Shown here in pieces: positions 8,785-15,923 of a stretch of 28,917 nt of DNA. The DNA lies in the NCBI GenBank assembly GCA_045127535.1, contig JBGVQN010000056.1, positions 1 through 28,917 on the forward strand, written 5' to 3'. How positions within the stretch are numbered: the stretch's first letter is position 1; each line of letters opens with the position of its first letter. Below the pieces are notes generated by a model. That model was given only the letters and a program-made list of their open reading frames with translations, made no database searches and was not told the origin of the DNA. A program made the translations under genes and the position numbers. The stretch is from UBA2942 sp045127535 (GTDB lineage Bacteria > Bacillota > Clostridia > Lachnospirales > Lachnospiraceae).

Positions 8785-9015
8785 TCATATCCTATTTTTT
8801 ATCTTTTTAATATGGTAGGTGTTTTCATGCACAGGCTTCATTCCGTTGTCCTGCAGGAACTTCCCCAGAGCAAACCAGTAGTGGACGGTTGCCATACCGG
8901 AAATTACAGCGGTTTTACCATGCTTTTCTGCCATGTCCTCTACCCATGTTTTGAATGTTAGGAAACCGGCTTCTGTGTTACTAACCCTCAATAGTTTCGA
9001 GGTATTTTTTCTCAT
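8785..9015 (-). pseudogene. IS110-family transposase fragment (inactive)
   Basis: 76 residues reading SNTEAGFLTFKTWVEDMAEK, GKTAVISGMATVHYWFALGK and GMKPVHENTYHIKKIK. This matches the DEDD-domain part of IS110 transposases, which normally read roughly GMEPTGHYW and NPYHVKKSKELDDN. The first conserved Asp region is missing, the catalytic Glu of the EPTG segment is gone (MATVHYW), and the frame stops at IKNRI before the paired acidic residues. About 330 residues of a normal ~400-aa enzyme are absent. It lies between two GT2 genes in the direction of transcription. Confidence 0.75.
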
Positions 9016-9090
9016 CCTTCTTTCTTAAGATTCCCTATATTTGAATTATACATGAGCTCCCTAAATATATCAAAGTACTTCTTTTACATC

Positions 9091-10062
9091 TTACATAACA
9101 TCTTTTTCTTTTTGACGATATTTATATATAAACATCATCATAGGGAAAGCAGCCATGTATAAAACATTCTTTATTTTCACTCCTATATTAATATTTTTAT
9201 CTTTTATTGCTTCTTTTAACTTTTGCCTATAATCTCGCTTAAAATCTTTTTTATCTTTTAGACTAAAGTCTGGATTATCATTCAGATGCACATATAATCC
9301 TGGATACGCATTTATGCAATCTTTCAATATTTGACTGGCATATTCATTTTCGCGCAGTTCTTTAAATTTAATATACTGCATATAAATCACATCTATCAGA
9401 TCCATATGTTTCATAGTATACACCCTACGCATAATACTTGTAGGATTTTCACAGTAAAAATAAAGTTCTTCAGAAATTGCTGCAATTTTCTTTGCATAGT
9501 ATATCATTTCATACCAGATACCTACATCTTCATGGATTTTCCCTACAGGAAACTGAACTTTATCAAATAAAGATTTTTTATATAACTTATTCCATGCCTG
9601 TATACCTATATTGGCCGGTGTAATTTCTGTCAACTGCTTGATTTGAATACTCTCACAACAAATATCCGATGTCAATGTGAGACAACTGTCTTCATTTACC
9701 CGCTTATAACTGCAGGAAACCACATCTGCCATTTCTCTTTTCATAATAAAATAAAGGCACTCAATAAATTGAGGATGAATATAATCGTCACTATCTATAA
9801 ATGCCACATACGTCCCTTCTGCCAACTTCAAACCGACATTTCTGGCATCAGACAACCCACCATTTTTTTTATGTATCACTCGTATACGGGAATCTTTTTC
9901 TTTCCATTCATCACATATAGCCGGACAATTATCCGGCGAACCATCATCCACAAGGATAACTTCTATATTGCCATAAGTCTGGTATAATATACTCTTTATA
10001 CATCTTTCCAGATATTCTTCAACTTTATAGACAGGTACAACAATACTGATTAAATCCAACAT
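9091..10062 (-). CDS. Glycosyltransferase family 2
   Basis: 323 aa, intact GT-A fold: ISIVVPVYKVEEYLERCIKS, LVDDGSPDNCP, HKKNGGLSDARNVGL and FIDSDDYIHPQF. GKIHEDVGIWYEMIYYAKK further on is the conserved acidic motif of EpsJ/CpsI-like enzymes. The C-terminal 40 residues are hydrophobic and basic (KNVLYMAAFPMMMFIYKYRQ), suggesting membrane contact. GGGGG lies 4-5 nt before the ATG. It is more AT-rich than the genes at 632-6139. It is flanked upstream by gene debris and downstream by the IS110 fragment. Confidence 0.9.
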   Translation of the reverse strand: MLDLISIVVPVYKVEEYLERCIKSILYQTYGNIEVILVDDGSPDNCPAICDEWKEKDSRIRVIHKKNGGLSDARNVGLKLAEGTYVAFIDSDDYIHPQFIECLYFIMKREMADVVSCSYKRVNEDSCLTLTSDICCESIQIKQLTEITPANIGIQAWNKLYKKSLFDKVQFPVGKIHEDVGIWYEMIYYAKKIAAISEELYFYCENPTSIMRRVYTMKHMDLIDVIYMQYIKFKELRENEYASQILKDCINAYPGLYVHLNDNPDFSLKDKKDFKRDYRQKLKEAIKDKNINIGVKIKNVLYMAAFPMMMFIYKYRQKEKDVM

Positions 10063-10204
10063 AAGTCCCCCATATTAAGCATTCTATACAACATGCAGCA
10101 GTCAAATGCTACTCTTTATGTTTTTGTTTTATTTATCCGCTAATTAAATTATAATAAACAATAGCGTTTCACAATCTAGCAATAAAATTATAAGCTTTAT
10201 TCTG

Positions 10205-10346
10205 TTTTCAACAGCCCCATTCACTCACCCCTTTACATTTGTCTCTTTTCTGCAAACATATAAGCCAATGAAGCTATCCACCACTGTATATAGTTTTTTT
10301 CGGCAAAAGCCTGTGCAAGGTATTTTTCTTCCTTTTTTGAGACATA
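10205..10346 (-). pseudogene. Remnant of a GT2 3' end plus the next gene's start
   Basis: About 140 bp match 13919-14040 at roughly 90% identity by eye. On the minus strand it encodes KKEEKYLAQAFAEKNYIQWW followed by IASLAYMFAEKRQM and TAA (10233-10235). The intact GT2 has the same run, then MASLAYMCAVKGTNVKG. The match continues through the GGGGTGAGTGA ribosome binding site and an ATG (10218-10220) reading MGLLKT, parallel to MRLLVTG of the GT4 at 13927. The rest of both genes is absent here, so this is the scar of a former duplicate. Confidence 0.8.
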
Positions 10347-10681
10347 TTTAAAAAAGTTTGTACGGATGAATCGACAATAGATTCTGCATTTTTCCCCTAT
10401 CCTTAAAAAGGATCCTTGCTCCGCAGCCTAGTCAGTTTCTTTCAACCGCACAGATAAAGCCTCTTTGAAGCAGTTTAATGATATCATCAGAGGACTCATT
10501 TTCTGAAAGTAAAACTTCATAACAAATCCCTGTATTGTAACGAACGTGCAAAGTTCTTTATGGAATTAGCTTTAGTAATTTTCCAAATGACTATAAAGTC
10601 AACAATCACAACATCACCGAATAAACATCTCAAAGCTTATTTGGGATTTACCTAAAAATGCCAGCCACAAAAGCTGAGCTA
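10347..10681 (-). other. Spacer with a possible unrelated gene-end relic
   Basis: No complete gene. One minus-strand frame reads HVRYNTGICYEVLLSENESS, then DDIIKLLQRGFICAVERN and a TGA near 10428-10430. It looks like the hydrophilic end of a protein but matches nothing I recognise. It lies between the GT4 gene stop at 10682 and the GT2 remnant, consistent with patched-together DNA. Confidence 0.3.
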
Positions 10682-11764
10682 CTATTTTTTATTCTTGATC
10701 GCCTCGCTTAATTTATTATAAACGCTGGCAGCCCATACATTCAAATCATATTTCTTTATAACAGCTTCACGCCGCTCTATTTTCTTTTGATTTTGAGCCA
10801 TACTATACTCGTCAATCGCTTCTATTATCTTTTCTTGCAATTCCTTATAATCTTCATTTCCAAATGTGTAACAATAAGGAATTGATTCATATGGCGGTCC
10901 ACCAATTCTACTGGATATCGGTATACATCCGCAATAAACCGATTCTAATAAGGCATAGGAAAACCCTTCTTCACGTGATGCTGATAAAAAAATGTCTGAC
11001 GCATGATAATATGTTGCAACATCATTTCTTGCATTTACAATCTTAACCCAATCAAAAATGTCTCCATTTGATTCTTCAATCAAATTTCTGATTTTATCAT
11101 GATTTATAGACAAGGATATTACTAATCTTATTCCATATGTATCCTTAATTTGTTTTAATGCTTGAATTGCAATATCTACTCCCTTACGGTAATAATCAAA
11201 CCCAAACATCAATATAGTAATTCCCTTTTTATCTTCAAAAAATTCAAATTGAGTATCATAATTATCCAATCTCGTGTAATCGATTGCATTATCTACATAC
11301 TCGACTTTTTTAAATTCATACGGCAACGTATCTGCTACAGATTTTGAACATCCAATATTTAAATCACCATTAAATGCCCATTTTACCAGCACACCTTTTA
11401 TACCCGGACATTGCTGATAATGATTATGCCAATGCTGTACCAGCATTTTTTTTGTAATTTTCGCTCCTGTTTTAGTTATAATCTGAGTTTTTAACAAGCA
11501 AAAATGGGTATATATCAACTGTACCTTTTTCTCTCGTATTATGCTAATTAATTGCTTAATCCAATTTTTTTTATTGGAATCCCAAAATTCTACTGAATGT
11601 AATTTAGAAAATTCAATCACCCATGGTATATTTTTTGCTTTAGATGCAAATAAAAAAAATATTTTTCCTTCATCATTATTTACTTCTTTGCATAAAGCTT
11701 TTATTGAACAAATAAAATTCCCTTCATAGGGAGCCGCATAATCCGAAACAATCAATAAATTCAT
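10682..11764 (-). CDS. Glycosyltransferase family 4 (GT-B), AT-rich
   Basis: 360 aa, GT-B fold. The N-terminus (MNLLIVSDYAAPYEGNF) is the acceptor-side domain. The C-terminal half has FGFDYYRKGVDIAIQALKQI, the DIFLSASREEGFSYALLES donor-site motif (E-x7-E type) and GCIPISSRIGGPPE-like sequence. It should use a nucleotide sugar with retention of configuration. GGAG lies 5 nt before the ATG, and a consensus promoter sits about 47 bp upstream. It is clearly more AT-rich than the other GT4 (12821-13927) and lies between two debris patches, so it probably arrived as a foreign cassette. Confidence 0.88.
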   Translation of the reverse strand: MNLLIVSDYAAPYEGNFICSIKALCKEVNNDEGKIFFLFASKAKNIPWVIEFSKLHSVEFWDSNKKNWIKQLISIIREKKVQLIYTHFCLLKTQIITKTGAKITKKMLVQHWHNHYQQCPGIKGVLVKWAFNGDLNIGCSKSVADTLPYEFKKVEYVDNAIDYTRLDNYDTQFEFFEDKKGITILMFGFDYYRKGVDIAIQALKQIKDTYGIRLVISLSINHDKIRNLIEESNGDIFDWVKIVNARNDVATYYHASDIFLSASREEGFSYALLESVYCGCIPISSRIGGPPYESIPYCYTFGNEDYKELQEKIIEAIDEYSMAQNQKKIERREAVIKKYDLNVWAASVYNKLSEAIKNKK

Positions 11765-11810
11765 TTTTTCTCCTTTACTTATTTATTTTTAGCCTTTTTT
11801 GATAATTTTT

Positions 11811-11839
11811 ATTATACTATAACCACTATAACCTGTCAA
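11811..11839 (-). promoter_or_regulatory. Consensus sigma-A promoter inside the cluster
   Basis: On the minus strand: TTGACA (11834-11839), a 17-bp spacer and TATAAT (11811-11816), a perfect match to the housekeeping consensus. The start would be near 11804, giving a 40-nt leader for the GT4 at 11764. It can drive this gene and everything after it, despite the debris upstream. Confidence 0.75.
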
Positions 11840-11983
11840 AGCAAAACAGAATCAAGCCAATTTTATAGATACTATTAATAATAAAAACTTTTTTCAACAT
11901 TTTTCTCATTCTTATAAACAGGATGCATATACAGCACATGTGCAGATAATTACATCAGATCCCCTATGAGACCAGTTTTTGAA

Positions 11984-12217
11984 CTATATATACCCTTTCG
12001 TTGCCTCTGCATTCGGGATAATTTCCGCCGTACTCCCTATAACAATAGAATCAGAAAGCACCTCAAAATTCACATAAGTTCCTGGTGCAATATTCACGTT
12101 GGCCCCCAGTCTGGCATTCCCATTGATAATGACAGTTTCTCTATGTCCAATATAAAATCCAGGTCCAATTTCTGCAGCAGGATTTATCTGATAGCCATAC
12201 TTAACTGACAACTTCAA
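11984..12217 (-). pseudogene. Collapsed serine-acetyltransferase-type hexapeptide protein
   Basis: 77 residues from a TTG: KYGYQINPAAEIGPGFYIGH, INGNARLGANVNIAPGTYVN and DSIVIGSTAEIIPNAEATKG. These match the start and end of the left-handed beta-helix of CysE/WbbJ-like acetyltransferases. The middle, normally about 50-60 residues from the V-T-I-G-Q turn through the second I-A-P-G coil, is missing. The join NVNIAPG/TYVNFEV is what recombination between two similar coils would give. The N-terminal helical part is also missing. Catalysis is unlikely. An intact form would O-acetylate a glycan. Confidence 0.7.
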
Positions 12218-12254
12218 TAATCTGTATCAGTTCCTTTACAGAAAACTTTTCCAT
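12201..12254 (-). other. 17-codon relic with strong ribosome binding site
   Basis: ATG at 12254 reads MEKFSVKELIQIIEVVS and then TAA. GGGGGAG lies 9 nt upstream, too good for chance. It overlaps the TTG of the acetyltransferase relic in another frame. I take it as the surviving 5' end of a gene whose body was lost; which gene is not clear. Confidence 0.4.
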
Positions 12255-12275
12255 ATTGCTTGTCTCCCCCGTTTT

Positions 12276-12461
12276 CTACTCTACTTCAGCCTTCGCGGCA
12301 TTTTTCTTGGTTCCTGCTCTGTATACCGCCAGACATCCCACTGCTCCAGCAATCACCAGTCCCACAATCCCCACCGCGCAATGCATAAAAAATACATCCG
12401 GCAGCATAAGAATCACCGGATCCGTAGCTTCATCAAACAGCCAGTAATCATTATGAAACAT
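12276..12461 (-). pseudogene. C-terminal fragment of a DUF1461 membrane protein (second copy)
   Basis: Encodes MFHNDYWLFDEATDPVILML and then PDVFFMHCAVGIVGLVIAGA, the same as the end of the intact protein at 15226-15873. About 130 bp (12330-12461 versus 15260-15390) differ at only a few positions, while the last 15-20 codons (YRAGTKKNAAKAEVE) are unlike the intact copy. The fragment begins abruptly at 12461, where it is joined to an IS5-type transposase piece. It has lost its first ~145 residues and has no start signal. Confidence 0.85.
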
Positions 12462-12738
12462 GTGCATAAATGTGCGCATAGCTGTCATAGATAGAATCCT
12501 CGATTCCTACATCAAACAAATTGAACCAAATCTTCATAAGGTACATGCGAAGCATTGTTTCAATTCCAATAGGCTTGCGACCGCGTTTAGTGTTGAAATA
12601 ATATGGGCAGATCATTTCCACCCAATAAGACCATAGAATTATTTCATCCATAGCATCGAAAATTCTTCTCGCCTCGTTTTCTTTTTGCGATTGGAATATT
12701 TCATATCTGTAAATGTCATTTGATTCATGGGCATACAT
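12462..12738 (-). pseudogene. IS5-type transposase N-terminal fragment
   Basis: Reads from an ATG at 12738 through RRIFDAMDEIILWSYWVEMI, CPYYFNTKRGRKPIGIETML and FDVGIEDSIYDSYA. This is the N-terminal domain of IS5/IS1182-like transposases (W-x-x-x-v-x-x-x-Y-Y, G-R-k-P, E-x-M-L-R-m-y). It breaks after about 88 residues, just past the conserved YDSYA, exactly where the DUF1461 fragment starts. The DDE catalytic domain is missing. ATGTGC occurs twice at the junction, possibly a microhomology scar. Confidence 0.75.
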
Positions 12739-12820
12739 AACCTTTCAATTGATACTCACATTTTATCATAAATTAGTTGGAAATACTCGAATTAATCAGT
12801 GTTTCTCTAGCATTTCACAA

Positions 12821-13927
12821 TTACCCAAGCTCTTTTTGTACCCTCACTGCTGCTTCCCTAATATCAAATCCTTTTTCCAAAATCACATCACTGGTATCCT
12901 TACGTTCTTTTTTTCCTTCTCTTAAGACAGCTTGCGCCCATTCATCAATACCATCTTGCAAAGAAAGAAAAGAAAAAGAATCAATTAATTTTGTCTGCTT
13001 TGTAATCCCATCACTGGCAGCAATCACTGGTAATCCAGCCCCCTGTGCTTCTACTGCAACAACCGGAAGTCCCTCAAAACGTGAAGGAAGAAGGAAGCAG
13101 TCCATCGCCTGCATCAGCTGTGGAATATCATTACGCTTTCCTAAAAAATAGATTGCATCAGCGCAGGCCATTTTTGATGCTTTCTCCCTTATCTGTGCTT
13201 CCAGATCGCCTATACCTACCATTAATAAAACCGCATTTTTTTCCATTGAATGAACTTTTTCAAATATATCCAAAATAAATTCAGAATTTTTCTGATAGGT
13301 CAATCGTCCCACACTTCCTATAACAAAATTATTGGATATTCCCATATCGTTGCGGTATTTTTCACGCAACTCTTCATTGTATCTGAATTTCTCCACGTCT
13401 ATTGCATTGGGAATATAATGCACTTCCTTATTTTCAAGAACAGACTTCGGAAACAGCCATTTTGCCGCATAATCTGAACATGCCCAAAAATCTGTTGCAT
13501 ATTTTTCTATACGCAGCTTATTGATATTATGTAATATTCCTACCACAATTCTCCGAATTCCACTGTACATGTTAGAAGAATTATGGCTATGAATAATACG
13601 CTTTTTTATTCCATATTTTTTAGCTGCCCTTAAGAAATCAATATTGTATAACTCACATTTATTACACCAAATTGCATCATAACGGTATGCATTTTCTTTT
13701 AGAAAATCACATAACTGTTTATAGGAATGTCTTTTACTTGGCGAGGGAATTGCATATATTTCTCCACCAGCATTTCTGATTTCCTGCTCAAATGCCGGAT
13801 GTTCTGTATACCCCAGCAAATCAATACAAATGGCTTCATCTGTTTTTGAAAAGTTGCGGTAATAATTCATAATAAAAGTCTCTACACCGCCAATGTTCTC
13901 CGTAAATCCTGTAACCAACAGCCGCAT
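12821..13927 (-). CDS. Glycosyltransferase family 4 (EpsF/CapM-like)
   Basis: 368 aa GT-B enzyme. N-terminal half: GFTENIGGVETFIMNYYRNF, then IHSHNSSNMYSG. C-terminal half: IPNAIDVEKFRYN, IGSVGRLTYQKNSEFILDIF, FLGKRNDIPQLMQAMDCFLL and PSRFEGLPVVAVEAQGAGLP, the donor-binding E-x7-E motif. It is a retaining sugar transferase acting at the inner membrane face. GGGGTGA precedes the ATG, and the gene starts 4 nt after the stop of the upstream GT2, so the two are translationally coupled. The same junction is duplicated as a scar at 10205-10346. Confidence 0.93.
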   Translation of the reverse strand: MRLLVTGFTENIGGVETFIMNYYRNFSKTDEAICIDLLGYTEHPAFEQEIRNAGGEIYAIPSPSKRHSYKQLCDFLKENAYRYDAIWCNKCELYNIDFLRAAKKYGIKKRIIHSHNSSNMYSGIRRIVVGILHNINKLRIEKYATDFWACSDYAAKWLFPKSVLENKEVHYIPNAIDVEKFRYNEELREKYRNDMGISNNFVIGSVGRLTYQKNSEFILDIFEKVHSMEKNAVLLMVGIGDLEAQIREKASKMACADAIYFLGKRNDIPQLMQAMDCFLLPSRFEGLPVVAVEAQGAGLPVIAASDGITKQTKLIDSFSFLSLQDGIDEWAQAVLREGKKERKDTSDVILEKGFDIREAAVRVQKELG

Positions 13928-13931
13928 TCAC

Positions 13932-15080
13932 TCACCCCTTTACATTTGTTCCTTTTACTGCACACATATAAGCCAATGAAGCCATCCACCACTGGATATA
14001 GTTTTTTTCAGCAAAAGCCTGTGCAAGATATTTTTCTTCCCCTTCAAGAGAAGATGGTATATCTACCTCCAAACCATTCATAAACTCTGCAGCCTCAAAA
14101 AAGGTTTCCCGAAATAATTCTTTACCCAGTTTTCTGCACCGCAGCCAAAGCACTGGTCCTAATTCTAATAACAATGTTTTATACAAACCATTTTCTTTTC
14201 CCAGTCCAATTTGTTCCCCATAACTTGCCAATTCTTTTGCTAAAAATAATTGGTCTAATGATTTCAAATTATTTTGTTTCCATACCGTTTTGGAAGCATT
14301 AGTTTGGTGAAGGCAGTAATAATATAAAGAATCTGTAATAAATTCAAATTGACGGGATTTACGCATTAATAAAATACGCCCAATCATATCTTCATACCAA
14401 TATCCAAGTGGAAATCTGATATCTTCAAACAAACTTTTTTTATATATCCCACTCCAGATAAATCCCTTATATTTTACAACATCATCCCCAATCTCTCCTG
14501 CTATGCTGGTCTGCACATGTGTGATCTCTGTTGCCACTCTTTCATTTGCTACATCATAGCGAAAATGTCCGCATTTTACAATATCAGCATTTTTTTCAAA
14601 TGCCTTTTTCAAAAGTACTTCACAATAATTTTCCGTAACAAAATCATCATTATCCACAAATCCAATATATTGCCCATACGCATTTTCAATACCTATATTG
14701 CGTGCTGCACTGATTCCTTGATTTTTTTGTGTAATAATGCGTATGTTCTGATTTTCTCTTTTATATTCTTCCAGGATTTCCAAAGAACTGTCTGTAGAAC
14801 CATCATTAACCGCAATAATTTCATATTGGTAAGATGTTTTCTGATTACACAATGAATCCAGACACTTTTTTAAATATTTCTCTGCATTATAGACAGGCAC
14901 AATCAATGATAAATCACAGGTACATTCTTTTAAAGGATTATTTAACTGTATGCTCTTTTCTCCTTTGTTGCCAGCTAAATGTTCTTTATTTGTTCTTTTT
15001 ATTACATGTTTCAAGCAGCAACTTAAAGGTAACATTTTTTGAATTATCCAGCTTAAAAACCAGTATATATGTGTTTTCAT
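13932..15080 (-). CDS. Glycosyltransferase family 2 with N-terminal membrane-proximal extension
   Basis: 382 aa. The GT-A domain starts only at about residue 56: LSLIVPVYNAEKYLKKCLDS, VNDGSTDSS, QKNQGISAARNIGI and FVDNDDF, where the more usual DSDD is DNDD. LGYWYEDMIGRILLM is the later acidic motif. The extension begins MKTHIYWFLSWIIQKMLPLS and continues basic, a probable amphipathic membrane anchor. GGAG lies 7 nt before the ATG. The last ~35 codons were duplicated and survive as a remnant at 10233-10346. Its gene is the first glycosyltransferase gene after the FrhB-like and DUF1461 genes. Confidence 0.9.
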   Translation of the reverse strand: MKTHIYWFLSWIIQKMLPLSCCLKHVIKRTNKEHLAGNKGEKSIQLNNPLKECTCDLSLIVPVYNAEKYLKKCLDSLCNQKTSYQYEIIAVNDGSTDSSLEILEEYKRENQNIRIITQKNQGISAARNIGIENAYGQYIGFVDNDDFVTENYCEVLLKKAFEKNADIVKCGHFRYDVANERVATEITHVQTSIAGEIGDDVVKYKGFIWSGIYKKSLFEDIRFPLGYWYEDMIGRILLMRKSRQFEFITDSLYYYCLHQTNASKTVWKQNNLKSLDQLFLAKELASYGEQIGLGKENGLYKTLLLELGPVLWLRCRKLGKELFRETFFEAAEFMNGLEVDIPSSLEGEEKYLAQAFAEKNYIQWWMASLAYMCAVKGTNVKG

Positions 15081-15104
15081 AATTCATCTCCTATTAATAT
15101 AGAT

Positions 15105-15173
15105 GTGATTTTATATAATCACACTCTGCCATAATTTTTATTTTTTAATTTCAATAAAGTGCAATAGCACTTT
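15105..15173 (-). promoter_or_regulatory. Leader with two small palindromes before the GT2 gene
   Basis: GTGATT/AATCAC (15105-15122, 6-bp arms) and AAAGTGC/GCACTTT (15156-15173, 7-bp arms, 4-nt loop) lie between the DUF1461 gene and the GT2 start. Neither has a following T run, so they are not standard terminators. They could be an operator or an RNA processing hairpin. Confidence 0.3.
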
Positions 15174-15225
15174 GGAACAAACTTTTCATTCTATTTCTTA
15201 GCAATCCCAGTTGCCCTCTCATAAA

Positions 15226-15873
15226 CTACTTATTCTTCTTTCCCATTTCATATCCAACCAGACACCCCACTGCTCCAGCAATCACCAGTCCCACAATCCC
15301 CAACGCGCAATGCATAAAAAATGCATCCGGCAGCATAAGAATCACCGGATCCGTAGCTTCATCAAACAGCCAGTAATCATTATGAAACATCAGCTCATGA
15401 AACAGTACAAACACTCTGTCCCAGTTCACCGCTATCGCCGCCCCCACAACCACCGGCAACACTACGGTCAGGATACCCGCATACTTCAAATACCACTTTG
15501 GCCGTTCCCTGCGAAGCAATACCATTCCTACCACAGACAACAGAACTGTTACAATGGCAGCTTTCTGGAAAAACACAAAAATTTCCTTTACTTCCTCAAA
15601 ATGTACTCTGCCGCTTTCGCTCTGAGGCAAAGAAGGAAATTCTAGCTCTCCAGTAAAAAACATAGAATTATAATCAATGAGTGCATCATAATTTTCCTTG
15701 ATTTCTTCCGCAGAAAAGCCAGACTGCCCTGGAATGTCCATTGTCTTCATGTCCAGGTAATACAACGGTCTGAAGTTCAGTATGATGACCACTGACAAGG
15801 AAATGATGGCACACATCATTATGATTGCCTGCAGGATATGCCACAATTTGCCGAACCTTTTTTCCGGTTTCAT
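15226..15873 (-). CDS. DUF1461 / TIGR01906-type integral membrane protein
   Basis: 215 aa with four likely membrane helices (about 14-33, 103-122, 131-151, 184-206). The outside loop contains GFSAEEIKENYDALIDYNSM and HFEEVKEIF, and the third loop has FHNDYWLFDEATDPVILMLP, the signature of this family. The function of the family is unknown. It lies in the operon between the FrhB-like gene and the first GT2 gene, 50 bp after the former. The AAAGGGG box is about 10 nt before the ATG. A near-identical partial copy lies at 12276-12461. Confidence 0.82.
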   Translation of the reverse strand: MKPEKRFGKLWHILQAIIMMCAIISLSVVIILNFRPLYYLDMKTMDIPGQSGFSAEEIKENYDALIDYNSMFFTGELEFPSLPQSESGRVHFEEVKEIFVFFQKAAIVTVLLSVVGMVLLRRERPKWYLKYAGILTVVLPVVVGAAIAVNWDRVFVLFHELMFHNDYWLFDEATDPVILMLPDAFFMHCALGIVGLVIAGAVGCLVGYEMGKKNK

Positions 15874-15923
15874 GCTGATGATCCCCTTTCCATGGATAAG
15901 TCTAACTTTTTAAATGAAGTTTC

